Assembly (NCBI GenBank): GCA_963281155.1
Contig: CAUJLY010000001.1
Location: 2,728,001 to 2,792,000, forward strand
Direction of reading: 5' to 3'
DNA: 64,000 bases
Origin: Rhabditophanes sp. KR3021
Taxonomy: Eukaryota; Nematoda; Chromadorea; Rhabditida; Alloionematidae
Below are positions 11,918-23,384 of the stretch, in pieces (position 1 is the stretch's first letter; the number at the start of each line of letters is the position of its first letter). The position numbers were made by a program, and so were the translations under genes. A model generated the notes under the pieces. The model saw only the letters and a list, made by a program, of their open reading frames with translations, did no database searches and was not told the origin of the DNA.

Positions 11918-13423
11918 GTATTTCTAAAAATGTGATAATTTATATGTCTTATTCGAAATAAGAAAAGCCCTTTATTAACAAATCTACATATGGTTGGTAT
12001 TTTTATAACTAAATAATCTGTAATTATTTTCTATTAATCCATTCAAATTAATTCTTGCAAAATTTAATATTTTTCACCTGACGAATCTATTTTACATCTG
12101 CTAGTACATAATGAATATTAGCATTATATCGAGTCCTATATATTGAACTTCTTATTTTAGTTGAAGGAAAACGTAATTTGAATATCATCTATTACAAGTT
12201 TTTTTACAATTGTATGTAAAAATTAACAAAAAAAGAATTATTACATTGATTTATTAACACGTTACATCCGTTCTTTCCAATTAGAATTTTACCAAAACAA
12301 GCATATTTGTGTTTTCACGCAATTTGTAAAAGGTAAAATTGGTAATTTCGGGATACTACGAGTACTCACCAAGGCACGCACAAATCGTCACCTACTCAAA
12401 TGCACCAATAATCTTCACCACTAGCTGGATCTAATCTCAAAACACGTTTCCATCATTGTCAGTTAAGGATTGCAGAAGAAAGTCTAGCAGACGTGTATTT
12501 TGAATTGCTCAAAATGTACGGATTGCAAATCAGTCAGGTTTGAAACAAGGAATACCTCCTTTAATAGATTCCTCATTTAATTGAGGTGGCTTTCCGCTTA
12601 CAAAATTTTTCCATATTTCTAAATAATTATACTATCAAAACAACTTGGCGTCTTATCGTCATCAATGAAAGCATTTGTAAAAGAGCAAAAAATTACATTT
12701 TTCCTCACTATGACAAGTTGTTTTCTTCTGCAAGGACAACTATCTCCTAACTGCACAAAAGGAATACATATTTAACCAGAATCATATGCTGATCCCCGGC
12801 ATTGGAAATACCAACTTGTCCGAGACGTTGATTTTTACCTAAAAATATAAAAAAAAGATATTATTTTGTCCCTAACACAGTATACAATTTGATCTCAATT
12901 TTAGTGAGTAATTAGTCACGACAGGTTATTTTTGTGACACTATTTTTTAACAATAGATATTTCCTTTGTCTTACATTTGTTAGTAAATAATCTATATTTT
13001 AACACATAATATTACAATATTAAGAATTAATGTTGTGTTATCTACTTTAAAGTGATGAATGAAAAGTAGATATCATAATATGATTGACGAATTTGTTTAA
13101 ATAAAATAATATCTTTGTTGAAGTTATTAGTGCAAATTCAGCAGTCTAGACTTAATTTAGACTTTTAATGAATAAACTACTATTGTGGCAATTGCATTTA
13201 TTTATATTTTTAAAGGATTATTCGTTGAAAATATTATTCGTTGAAAATATTATTCTATTTGGGTTGTTTGTACTTAGTGGGCGCCTGAATTAAACTATAT
13301 CGGAAATGGCATCTCAACATGCAATAGTTTCTTCTAAAAATATTTCACATAGGAACAAATTCTATTCTCTTCAACTTTTATTTCATTTAATAACATAATA
13401 ATTTTTTGTTTTAAAAAGTTATT
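11918..13423. other. Intergenic region; contains a higher-GC relic at about 12.3-12.85 kb
   Basis: 12300-12850 is visibly less AT-rich than its flanks and contains short minus-strand coding-like stretches such as 'KPPQLNEESIKGGIPCFKPD', broken by stops and frame changes. No family could be named. Near 13217-13255 a 16 bp unit (ttattcgttgaaaata) is repeated in tandem about 2.3 times. No intact gene is seen. Confidence 0.45.
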
Positions 13424-14585
13424 GTGATGAATTCTACCTTCTATTCAACAATATTACAATGGAGTGAACAAACAATGATGTTTACTGTCGATCCGAATCA
13501 ACTTAATCAATATAGCAGTAATTTGTCAAAAATATTACTACCTGTCCAGCTTGTAATAATTGTTTTTTGCACAGTAATCGTTGCTTATCTGTACTGGTTT
13601 ATATACAAGCATGCATTGTTGCATTCCAATTTCATATTTTTACTAATTATGTTTGGATTATACTCTGAAATTTTCAACATTTTTCAAGGAATTAACATAT
13701 TTTCAATGTATTTTTTTGGATTCGACAAAGTTCTTTCGTATATCTATGAGTTAATAAGTATTTGTGGTGGGATGGGTTTTACAGTTTTGTCTTTACTACT
13801 TTTAGTTGAACGATCAAACGCTTACAAGGAAGCGAAAAGCTACGATAAATCAGGATTCGACAGTAGGTACATTATTTATTCAATTATTTGTTTGATATTC
13901 GCGTCACTAACTGCTCTCAACCTTTCAGCACGTAAGCGAATTTAATTTAGTAATAACTCACGCTTTTCAGAATTCGTTCATTACGCTTTTTCACTATTAG
14001 CATGGAGTGGTTCAACTTTAATAAGCACAATAGGACTAATGATACTTTATGTGAAAAATGAAAAATCACTTAGAAAAGAAAGGGCGCTAAAAAGAAATAT
14101 TAATAAAAGGTAACTTCAGCTTATTTATTTGGCATAATAACTATCATAAACACAGCTATAAAATTAACTTATGTCTGACTTTCTGTAATGTTGTTGTACA
14201 TATTTAATTTATAATCCTTACTATTTACGATAGATACCAATTACGGGAAAATCGAGAAAGTGTAAGAATATTAGTTTTTATGAATATACCGCTGGCAATA
14301 ACAAGTTTGGGTGCTTTTGTGATCCTTTTTTTTATTCGTGGAAATATCTTCAATTCAAGTCTAACTTCATCAATCGTGTTTATAACTGTATCAATTTTCG
14401 AGGTGATTTATCCATTAGTGATGATTCTAAAATTAAAATCGACAAAGAAAGCTATTAGAGCCATTATTAAAAGAGATAATCATGTAGTGTCTGATCGCAG
14501 AAGCAATGGAGGAGTTGATCGACAAGTCAGAATCCGAAATGATACTGAATCGTACTTTGAACAAGCTGCTAATGCGTGGAATTAG
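13424..14585 (+). CDS. Serpentine chemoreceptor, Sra-superfamily (Sre/Srab-like)
   Basis: Three exons, 13424-13931, 13971-14109 and 14234-14585, give about 332 residues. The introns are 39 bp (phase 1) and 124 bp. Exons 2 and 3 join as 'INKRYQLRENRESVRILVF', the conserved segment before helix 6. The C-terminus 'IRNDTESYFEQAANAWN' is the family tail motif. Seven hydrophobic segments are present and the frame is intact. It is clearly paralogous to 5092-6143: intron 1 is at the same site and phase, but the second intron, inside the K-R/K-Y-Q-L motif, is absent from that paralogue. Expected role: chemosensory GPCR, ligand unknown. It converges on the Str-like gene downstream, with only about 110 bp between them. 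Confidence 0.8.
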
Positions 14586-14696
14586 AAAACATATTTGGGT
14601 GTAAATAATTTTCCAATAAGCATTTATTAACACGGTATTTAGAATTATTAAATGTTAACACTTGAACATTAAAGTACATTTTTTATTTATTCATTT

Positions 14697-15837
14697 TTAA
14701 CATTTAATGTTATTTGAGCGGTGTATTGTGACTGTCTGAATAGCGGTATTGCTGATTTTAAAATTGTTTAGGAATCCACACATCATTTTCCTTAAGATAT
14801 ATTTAAATCGTCTTTTAAGTATTTTGCGATTTTTGGACACTAATATTAAAAATAATATTCCACTTAAACTCGGATTTAAACCTAAATAAATGATCAAATC
14901 CAAGAAAGTATTTAATTGAGGCTTACCCATAAACATAATTATATAACCACCAAATTCAGAGTCAATATTTAAAAAAATAGTAATTACATAAAAAGTACAC
15001 GGAATACCTAAATGAATATAATTTGTCTGAATGAAGTGTTGTTTACCTATGAAAAAAATTGGAAGCACTGCTTGAAGAACAAAGATTCGTTTAAATTGCC
15101 TGTTCATCCTTTTAGTTACTTGATTAAGCGAAGAGGAATACACCTTTTCAAATTTAGAATATTTGTTGTAAATAATGAATATGATGATGTCATTGATAAC
15201 AATATTTATTTGATAGGACAATACAGAGATAAAAGATCGGGGATGAGTCTAAAATAGTTGTTTATATTTCTACTAAATTAAATGTTACAAGATTAATTCC
15301 TACTATTAGCAATGTATTATTACTGAACTGTTGATCAACATTTTCATTTAATAACTTCTTCCAATGTAAAATGTCCAATGGCATAGAAAAATGAAGGGTG
15401 AAAAAGGCATTAATACTTAAGATAATTGGAACAGCAATAGTCAGCAGCAGAGCAATTATGAAATGTTTGAAATTCATTTTTATCTTGTTTGTGATTAGAA
15501 CAAATCTCGATACAGCCGTTGTGGTATTAAAATTTATATTTGTAGCTGCGATTATCAAGAATGACAAAATTACTATCACAAACTTGGAATTATTGTAATA
15601 TTCATTTCCAGTGGTTTGATAAATCAGAAAATGTTTGTAAACTATAATATTTATTCGGAAAAATAGATTGAATAGTGAATATATAATATCAACAACAAAT
15701 GATGAAAAGAGAATATAAAAATATCCATTGTTTTGGTTATTCTTCCTATATTCATAATACAAAGACAAAGACGTAATATTTCCAACTAAAGAAGTTATAA
15801 AAATTGTTTTATTTAATAATTCAATTATAGAAAACAT
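14697..15837 (-). CDS. Serpentine chemoreceptor, Str/Srd-like
   Basis: Four exons are proposed: 15837-15289, 15248-15047, 15007-14927 and 14881-14697, about 338 residues. The introns are 41 (phase 0), 39 and 45 bp (both phase 1), all GT-AG with T-rich acceptors. The last two are multiples of three and contain no stop, so an intron-retaining reading stays open. Splicing restores the expected helix sequence 'VLPIFFIGIPCTFYVI' and '...MFMGLNPSLSGILFLIL'. The intracellular signature 'SSLNQVTKRMNRQFKRIF' precedes helix 6, as in Str/Srd receptors. Seven hydrophobic segments and a basic tail are present, with no lesion. Expected role: chemosensory GPCR. Confidence 0.75.
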
Positions 15838-16488
15838 TTTAAATTAATAAATATGAATCATTTAGGCTGGAAATATTTAATAATTAATTGTCGCTAATCT
15901 TTTATTTTATAAGTTCAAATGAACAATTCGACGTAAAAGGAATTATAATTGTATGGCATTTAATATAAACCTTCAAAAAGAGTAAATATTTGGCAGGCAC
16001 TTTATTTCTAAAGGATTCCACAATATTATTAAAGATCAAATTAGAGGCAATAAATATTTGTTAATTATATCAAACTAAATAGTGTTTTATGACTAAATAT
16101 GTGTTGCAACTACAAAACAGGAAAGAATAAAGTTTATCAATTTACAAAAGATATAATTTGTCATGAAAAACTAAATTTAATCAAACATTTTCTGCGATTC
16201 CAATGTTTATTGAAACTAAATAATAATATAAAAATTGATATGTCTGTATAAAAACTTCGACAGTACCTTTTAAATATTTTAAGCAGGTCTAGTATTTGAC
16301 ATATCATTGATATCGTAACCGTGTAATTAAAATATTCTAAACTTTAACGAAGTTGGAAGTATACTGATAATATTGTTCGCAATTGTATGTTTGTAGATAA
16401 AAATTTATGATAGAAAATATAGTATGTGTTGAATCAAAATTTGTAAACGCGTGTCTTAGTTAGTCTCACAAATGCGAATTGTTAAAGT
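15838..16488. other. AT-rich intergenic region
   Basis: No coding or RNA signal. It holds the 3' flank of the ALDH gene and the 5' flank of the Str-like receptor. Confidence 0.5.
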
Positions 16489-17799
16489 TTAATTAGAAAA
16501 TTGTCTTTCAAGAACGGCCTTCTCATGTGTAAAGGTATCAAAGCCGAACTTTCCTCTGTATCTTCCCATTCCACTGTTTCCGACTCCACCAAATGGAAGA
16601 GTTACAATTGTCGAATGCATCAATACATCGTTAACAGTGCAACCTCCAGAAACAACTTCTCTCAGGAATCTCTGAATTGAAGCATCAGATTTACTGAAAA
16701 TATATGAAGCAAGAGGTTTTTCGCCCTTTTGAATAAATTCGATAGCTTCACCTAAGTTTTTGATGGTGATAATAGGTAAAATTGGCCCAAATATTTCTTC
16801 CATCATGAGTGAATCATTAAAAGATATATCCATTATCATCGGTGGGATAAACAAGTCAGATTCGTCTGATTGACCACCTTGGAATAAAACTTTTCCACTA
16901 GATTTTTGTAAAAGACTATTTAATCTATTCCAATGGTAACTATTAATGATTCGTGAATACTCTTCAGAGCTTTTAGCATCAGATCCAAATGAATCTTTTA
17001 AAGCCCTCACAAGTTCTGGAACCAACTTAGATTTGGTCTCTTGGGTTGTCAGAATGAAATCGGGTGCTAAACAAGTTTGACCGACGTTCAGCCATTTACC
17101 CCAGACGATTCTTTTAGCCGTGAGAGCCATATCAACATCGTTGTCAATAAATACGGGGCATTTTCCACCACATTCGAGGGTAACAGGAGTCAAAAACTGA
17201 GCAGCATCCTTCATGATGGCTTTGCCTACCTCAGCTGATCCTGTATAAAATATGTATTCGAATCGAAGCTTAAGCAAAGCAGTTGATTCGCGAACTCCGC
17301 CTTGGATAACTTTGATAAGTCTTTCATCGAAATGTTGTCTAAATAGTGATTCAATGAGTTCTGATGTAGCAGAAGAGTATTCGGATGGCTTAAGGACAAC
17401 AGTATTGCCCGCAGCAATAGCAGGAATTATGGGCAAGAATGCCATTGATATGGGATAATTCCATGGCGACAAAATCAAAATTACACCTCTTGGTTGTTTT
17501 TTGATGAAACATTCGTCATTTTCATTCTTTCTTTGTCTTTCAACCTGTTGATTAGCAGCCCAGTTTTCGAAATTGTCTAAGAAATAATCAATTTCGTGAA
17601 GTAAAGAATTAATTTCGACCGCAAAAGTTGTTTTGGGGGTTCTTCTTAAATCCTTTTGAACCGCTTCAGCTAGTCTATCTCCATTTGTCTGAAGGATAGA
17701 TTTCAGGAGTTCCAAATTCTTTCTTCTGTTAGATAGTTTTTGGGGTTCTCCTGAGAGAAAGTATGATCTCTGGTTGTCGATAATTGGTTGGTAATCCAT
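16489..17799 (-). CDS. Class 3-type aldehyde dehydrogenase (NAD(P)+-dependent)
   Basis: A single uninterrupted 436-codon ORF encodes an ALDH3-like enzyme, which oxidises aliphatic or aromatic aldehydes to acids. Key positions visible: Asn114 in 'SPWNYP' (oxyanion hole), Lys137 in 'VVLKPSE' (cofactor), 'YTGSAEVGKAI' at 185-195 (Rossmann turn), catalytic-base Glu209 in 'TLECGGKCPVF' and nucleophile Cys243 in 'NVGQTCLAPD'. The C-terminal 'PFGGVGNSGMGRYRGKFGF' is also class-3-typical. The length is close to soluble ALDH3 (about 450). There is no C-terminal membrane anchor such as fatty-aldehyde dehydrogenases carry, so a cytosolic enzyme is likely. It is intronless, unlike most neighbours, and its codon use is less AT-biased. 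A retrocopy or simple intron loss could explain this, and transfer cannot be judged by eye. All catalytic residues are intact. Confidence 0.95.
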   Translation of the reverse strand: MDYQPIIDNQRSYFLSGEPQKLSNRRKNLELLKSILQTNGDRLAEAVQKDLRRTPKTTFAVEINSLLHEIDYFLDNFENWAANQQVERQRKNENDECFIKKQPRGVILILSPWNYPISMAFLPIIPAIAAGNTVVLKPSEYSSATSELIESLFRQHFDERLIKVIQGGVRESTALLKLRFEYIFYTGSAEVGKAIMKDAAQFLTPVTLECGGKCPVFIDNDVDMALTAKRIVWGKWLNVGQTCLAPDFILTTQETKSKLVPELVRALKDSFGSDAKSSEEYSRIINSYHWNRLNSLLQKSSGKVLFQGGQSDESDLFIPPMIMDISFNDSLMMEEIFGPILPIITIKNLGEAIEFIQKGEKPLASYIFSKSDASIQRFLREVVSGGCTVNDVLMHSTIVTLPFGGVGNSGMGRYRGKFGFDTFTHEKAVLERQFSN

Positions 17800-19493
17800 T
17801 TTTATGTTTTAAATGTCTGAAAATATATGCTTTTATAGTTTAGCTATAACAATTTATTTGTTCGTATAAAAATAAGAATCTACTTTTTTGAAAATTATAA
17901 TTGGTTTTTCTTTTTATAACAGTAAAAATAGGCGGGACATAAAAAGAAAAACAAGGAAATATTAGAGCACTTTAGTAGTACATTAAGTAAGAGTCATAAA
18001 CAGATAGTATATTTTTGCACATATTTGTATTTAAATTAAGCTAAAAACAAAAATATTTCCCTTTTGTTTACAGTTATTTTTGCACACAGATCAAACAACT
18101 TTCAAAGTATATTCAAGGTATATCCCGTTTACAGATCATAACAAAACATATGTAGTACCTTTTTCAAAACAAATATCTATTTTACTATCGGTAATACTTT
18201 TAAAGTATAGTGTGTTATTAGAAGCTCAAATTAAAATAAATGTTTAATAAGATGATTATACATTTGATTTGTTAGGAATATTCTGCAAAACTAGGTATTT
18301 ATAAACAAAGATGTATAATCATAATATTTACAAGATTGTTTGTTTTTCCGAACAGAAATTTTTGTTTATTATCTTTAAATTAGAAAGGTTAAGCAAACTT
18401 TTCTAAATTAAAGTTTGGCAAAGGTAAAAACAATTATAAATCAAACTATACAAATTTAATGTTTTCATATATGACGTTACTCGCCAGTATACAGCTTGAT
18501 CAAGTTGTTTATTATAAAAAATTGTTATTGTTATCATATAAATATGTTTTTAAAGTAATTGTTGCGAGCTTTAATACAATGAAGAAAATATTATATATTT
18601 TTGGAATAAATTGGGGTTTCACAACTTAACGTTGATTATAAAGATGCTCAAAGAAAAGCATTTATTTATGCTGTAATCATTATTTATATATCAATTATAC
18701 TTTTAAATAAATAATCTTCAATTAAGAACGCAATTCGTTTCAAAAAACAATAGCAAATGCAAATATCACATTCTCATTATTTAAATTGGTTCAAATTATT
18801 TTATAAGAATAATCTGTATTACTAACAGACTATACTTAATCCTTAATAGGTTTAAATTGGCTAATTTAATTTTTTAGAAACAATTTTGTTATATATTCAA
18901 ATTATTCATAATATTCTTTCACATTAAGTAGCTTTTAATTGTTTTCAACAAAGAATTGGGATTCAGATATGGTTCATTATGTTATAAAAATTACAAGATT
19001 GTTCTTATATATGCATGCCCTAATCTAATAATGGCCGATAAAATTGAATTGAATTCCAGATAAAAATATATTTGATTGATCAAAAATGTTGAAAAGGTTT
19101 TCAGCATCTAACAAAATTTATAAGTTATTTAAAAAGGACTCCTTAATTAACATACGTAATTGGTTTATTATAAACAATAGAAAATTGCAGACACATTTTA
19201 AATTACTAAGTTTATCGGAAGGTGCATTTGTTCAAATCAACAATTGAATTTGACGTTACTACCACGCATTTATTATATTAATTATGAATTAAGCAGTAAA
19301 AAGCTTCATATTAATGCATAAGTTGACGCATAACAACTTGATACAACAATCATCGTGGAGATTAATAATAAAAACAAACGTCACTTTAATTGGAATTTAT
19401 TTTGCAGGAATAAAATCTTTTAGATAAAACTTTATAATCACACAACTATGTTTATGACATATTCTATTAAGTAATGTGATCTTTTGATAAAGT
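17800..19493. other. AT-rich intergenic region
   Basis: About 1.7 kb upstream of the ALDH gene with no ORF, RNA or repeat recognised on either strand. Confidence 0.5.
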
Positions 19494-19832
19494 TTATAGA
19501 TACTTTGCTAGCGAAGTTCGGCCAAGTCTTAGAATGTCATCCTCACCAACTTTATAATATCGTGTATCACCGACTTGACAGTGAACTGGAGCAAACATGC
19601 ATATTCCAGATTTAAGTTTTTTATGTGCATCTCTAAGATCTTGATTTTGTTTCCTAACCATGAAAGCAATATAATTTTCGTACGTTTTAATTAATTCAGG
19701 ATCCTTTAATGGTAAAGTTAGCTTTCTCTCAGTATGAGTAAATGGCATATAAATATAGCCTTCGCCCAAAGCAGTTAATATAGCAAACAATACAAATGCT
19801 CTTATCATATTTAGTAATCTTTCAAAAAACAT
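19494..19832 (-). CDS. Small secreted protein with C-x6-C motif
   Basis: A 112-residue ORF with a signal peptide: 'MIRAFVLFAILTALGEG' from the second ATG at 19808, while the first ATG is at 19832. Then comes a charged middle region and a single cysteine pair in 'SGICMFAPVHCQVGD', preceded by a dibasic 'KK'. The tail 'DDILRLGRTSLAKYL' is polar. With only two cysteines six residues apart, the mature chain could form one small disulfide loop. The next gene upstream on the same strand (20150-20509) has the same arrangement, which suggests a tandem pair. The spacing and the C-x-F-x-x-V-x-C core match arthropod allatostatin-C peptides, but the motif is internal, so a neuropeptide role is inference only. 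Otherwise an uncharacterised nematode secreted protein. Confidence 0.6.
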   Translation of the reverse strand: MFFERLLNMIRAFVLFAILTALGEGYIYMPFTHTERKLTLPLKDPELIKTYENYIAFMVRKQNQDLRDAHKKLKSGICMFAPVHCQVGDTRYYKVGEDDILRLGRTSLAKYL

Positions 19833-20149
19833 TTATATTAAAAAAACGATCCTTTTATAGACTTGATGAAAAGGCTTAACCTATTTTTAATAAAAGTTAA
19901 ACTGTTTGAACTCATATTCTTATTTACTAATTAACTTAAAACCGCGTGCTTGAAGCTCCGATAAATAACATGATTAAACAATTTTCCGGATGTTTTTTTT
20001 CAATTTATTAGGCTTGGCGATGGCGGTCCTTTGTCTTTAGCAAATTTCACGTATGTATGATTGTCAAAAAATAAAAATGTAATGCGTAATTAATAAACTT
20101 TATTAGTATCAATATTATTTGCATACGCACAATAGTGGAATTTAGATTA

Positions 20150-20509
20150 TTACGGCTTGTTTCCTCTTAATAAAGTTGTTAAATCATAGTTAGATCGTCC
20201 ATTATTTGGATAAATCTCTTTCTGATAGCCAAAATTAAACTTTACACCATCTTGTAGATGATTATATTTGATCATACATTGAACAACGGAAAAATAACAC
20301 AACCTCGATGTTTTCATTGTTTTAGGAAAAACTGTCGTATTTCCAGAATCAAAACCTCCGTATAATGATTTTATGTAGAATTTGTATTTAGATGAATTTT
20401 TAGATATATTATTTAGGTAAGTGACTCGTTCATTCACTACATTAAAGTTTAAGCCATTGATAATAGTTGAGTTGAGTATGAGTGTTATGAGTAGGATCTT
20501 GAGAATCAT
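20150..20509 (-). CDS. Small secreted protein with C-x6-C motif (second copy)
   Basis: A 119-residue ORF beginning with a signal peptide 'MILKILLITLILNSTIING'. The mature part contains potential N-glycosylation sites ('NISKNSS', 'GNTT') and one cysteine pair in 'SRLCYFSVVQCMIKY'. The core C-x-F-x-x-V-x-C has the same spacing as in the neighbour at 19494-19832, though the rest of the two proteins is divergent. Both lie on the minus strand about 320 bp apart. The protein is probably secreted. Function unknown; a prohormone or a small secreted structural protein are both possible. Confidence 0.6.
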   Translation of the reverse strand: MILKILLITLILNSTIINGLNFNVVNERVTYLNNISKNSSKYKFYIKSLYGGFDSGNTTVFPKTMKTSRLCYFSVVQCMIKYNHLQDGVKFNFGYQKEIYPNNGRSNYDLTTLLRGNKP

Positions 20510-21202
20510 ACTCTAAAATGATTTTTTAACTATTCGTTGTTTTCTTTTATATTGTTCAACCACGCATTTTTAAATCAGATTTAGCATGTTTTTATAAAGA
20601 TACATATGCTTTCTCAGAAATATGCATTTTAAGGAGATTACAATTTGTAAACGAGATTTCATAATTGAAAACACCATTATCAGCTAAATATCGTTTATAA
20701 GATGCAACCTCAAATGAAATTAATGTTTCTGTAAATGAAAAATGAGCTTTAATAATCATTAATCCTATGTATTAGAATAATGCTTAGAGGACATGGCAAT
20801 AGGCCAAACCGAAGCAAACCAATACAAAATGTTTTATTTTGGTGTTTTAAAAGTAACGAGCTAAATTTGATACGATTTGAATCTATCTTTAATATAAAAT
20901 ACTCGAAATTTTCTTGCAAAAAAGACTAACTTGTAAAGAATTATAATGATTATATTAATGACAATATATTTAGATAAAATACGACATAATTTCGTATCAT
21001 CTAATTAAGTCATTTATTTAGAATAAATTTTACCTTTAGCATGTTGTTTAAAAATGTGTTGATAAAATATATAAAAATCAGTCTGTTGGCTCAAGTTCGA
21101 ATTAGGTTGCTAAGAAAAACTTGACATAAGTTCCGGTGCACTTCAGTTTTAAATGCCCACAAATAATTATAATTTTAGTTGAAGCTCAATATTCTAAAAT
21201 TC
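20510..21202. other. AT-rich intergenic region
   Basis: No coding signal recognised; 3' flank of the P450 gene. Confidence 0.5.
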
Positions 21203-22821
21203 TTAAATGCCTGTTCGTCTAACAATTTTGCAAGTAAACATTTTAGGAGTCAGTATACCTTCGAATTCGCTAGTCAAATCAACTTCACCTTGAGCATAGA
21301 TAAACTAATATCTCTGAACGAGTGTTGGCAAAATCAATTGGAGTTCCATCAAGGCAAGCGAATATCCAGCACATACTCTGAGACCTTTTCCAAAACTATA
21401 CATTTGATCATACAAATTTTTGTTAAGTGTTTTTCCATCCTCTAAAAGGAATCTTTCTGGTTTGAATTGAAATGGATCTTCAAAAACGGTTTCATCATAA
21501 TTACTGCCATAAAAAAATGGTTGGACAACACTACCGTTAGGAATCAATTTCCCCTCAATTGTCGTGTCTCTGGTACATTTGTGACCTATGACAATAGGCA
21601 CAATATTTGCAAATCGGCTCGCCTCATTAATAAAAGCGTTTGTGTATGGAAGTACTTTTTTATGAGAAAGTTTAATCTCGGTTTCAAGTCCAACGACGCT
21701 ATATATTTCTTCAAACACTTTTTGTTGAATTTTTGGAAATTTCATTAAAATAAGAATGAACCACTTAATTGTTGTAGTACCTAAAATGAAAGATTAATTA
21801 ATGTTTTTTACATTTGATGAATTACTTGTTTCTTGCCCCGCGATATAAATATCAAAAACCATTGCGTCAATATGATAATCCTCTAAAAATGAATATTTAG
21901 AGTTTTCCTCGCTTATTTCTTTTATAGCAGCATGAACGAAATTTTCTGGCTCCTCGTTCGGATTATAAGAGTCTCTGGATTTTTGAACACGTTCAACATT
22001 CAATTCTCGAACTTTTCTATATCCTTTAAACAAACCATTGAATACATACTTTTTTGTATAATAATTGTCAGCGAATTTAGGAAACATTAATAAAAATCTA
22101 TATTGCCAAGTAGATCCACTTTTAATCGTAGCATCTAGCGCGTTTGTAAAATTATAAAAATCTTGGGCACCATCGTAAGTATAAGTAAAGCCAAAGCAAA
22201 TTGAATTGATAATGTTTCCAATTGCTAAATGGATTATATGTGGAAAGTTAACATTATCTTTGTCTTCAAGGGAGTCCAAATGTTCCATCATTTCATTTCT
22301 AGACAGTATCATTTTATCTTCCATCAATGGTCTCCCCATACCAAAATCTCTCATGATTTTAAGAGTTAGGCGACGCTGAGCTTGCCACATGTCACCTGAA
22401 TGCATCTATATTAATTTAATTGTTCAAGATCCATTACCTGTTCACATAATTACCCCGACATTTACACGATCGTGTAAATAGTTGTCTGGGAAAGTAAGAG
22501 TTCTACCAGCAAAATATTCTCCGTGTGTAACTAAAGCCTCTTTGATTGTTTTTACATCTGCTAAAACAACAAATGGATTACCTATATAAATGGTGAAAAC
22601 TGGTCCATATATATTCTGAAATAAAAAGCAAAAAATTCTAATTTTAAGCTCACCTTTTGTTCCAATGTCCATTTGTGTAAGTGTTTTGGGTCAAATTGAT
22701 ATGCATTACCAATTAGTGGAAGTGGGAAAGGCCCTCTAGGTAACTTGCTTACATTGTAGTAGAAATCCAGTACATATAAGACAATGAAGCCTATTATGGT
22801 AGTAAAAATAAATAAAATCAT
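21203..22821 (-). pseudogene. Cytochrome P450 (CYP2-clan, CYP33-like) with late in-frame TAG
   Basis: Four exons, 22821-22654, 22615-22454, 22405-21826 and 21780-21203, would encode about 495 residues. An N-terminal membrane anchor precedes the proline-rich 'LPRGPFPLPLIGN'. Then come 'MWQAQRRLTLKIMRDFG' (helix C W-x-x-x-R), 'AGQETSTTTIKW' formed across intron 3 (helix I), 'NEASRF' (E-x-x-R) and heme ligand 'FGKGLRVCAG'. The enzyme class is an ER monooxygenase acting on xenobiotics or fatty acids. An in-frame TAG at 21307-21305 follows 'LPTLVQRY'. The same frame then continues for 33 sensible residues ('...SEFEGILTPKMFTCKIVRRTGI') to a TAA at 21203, as expected for a normal P450 tail. The copy is therefore complete apart from one nonsense codon after the heme cysteine. 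It could be a recent null allele, a readthrough case or a base error. Confidence 0.85.
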
Positions 22822-23384
22822 TCAATTATAATTGAAAACAATAAATTAATTGGATAGAATGCCTATCTTATGTGCTAATTGTTTAAAGGTGTGATAATAA
22901 CAGTCTCACTACAAACTAAAGATCAATGTTTGATGTGATATATGTTGAGTAGATGATAAGCGGTTCAGACAAGGCAGTAGAATCCTATTGATAGATAATT
23001 TAAATTATTTATTTCAAAATATATAATAAAGTATAATGGGCTCACTAATTAATTAAGAAGTTGTTTATTGCAAATGATGAAATATTTCATGACATAAAAA
23101 AGTTAACTAAATAATATTTAATTAATTGACTGTCGATTAAAACATAAAGAGTAGGTGGCACAGTGGAGGCAACCACAGAATAATAGATACAAAATGTTAT
23201 AACTGTAATCGTCTATTGAAATTTCAGCATGTAACTTGTGATAACTAACCACTTGATCTAAAAAGTGAAAATACATTTTCGGTTCTTGATAAGTGTGTAC
23301 TATGTGGATTACTTCCACTTGTCTACAAAATAAGATATTCAAATAACATAAGGTCAAAACATCTAAATAAGTAAGCCTGCAGTC
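22822..23384. other. Intergenic region upstream of the P450 gene
   Basis: A 79-codon minus-strand ORF (23357-23118) shows no family resemblance and is not called. Nothing else recognised. Confidence 0.4.

Noticed and set aside
22442..22454. Apparent in-frame TGA at the end of P450 exon 2
   Set aside because: An earlier donor (after GTCGGG) splices in frame to exon 3, so the stop lies in the intron and is not a lesion.
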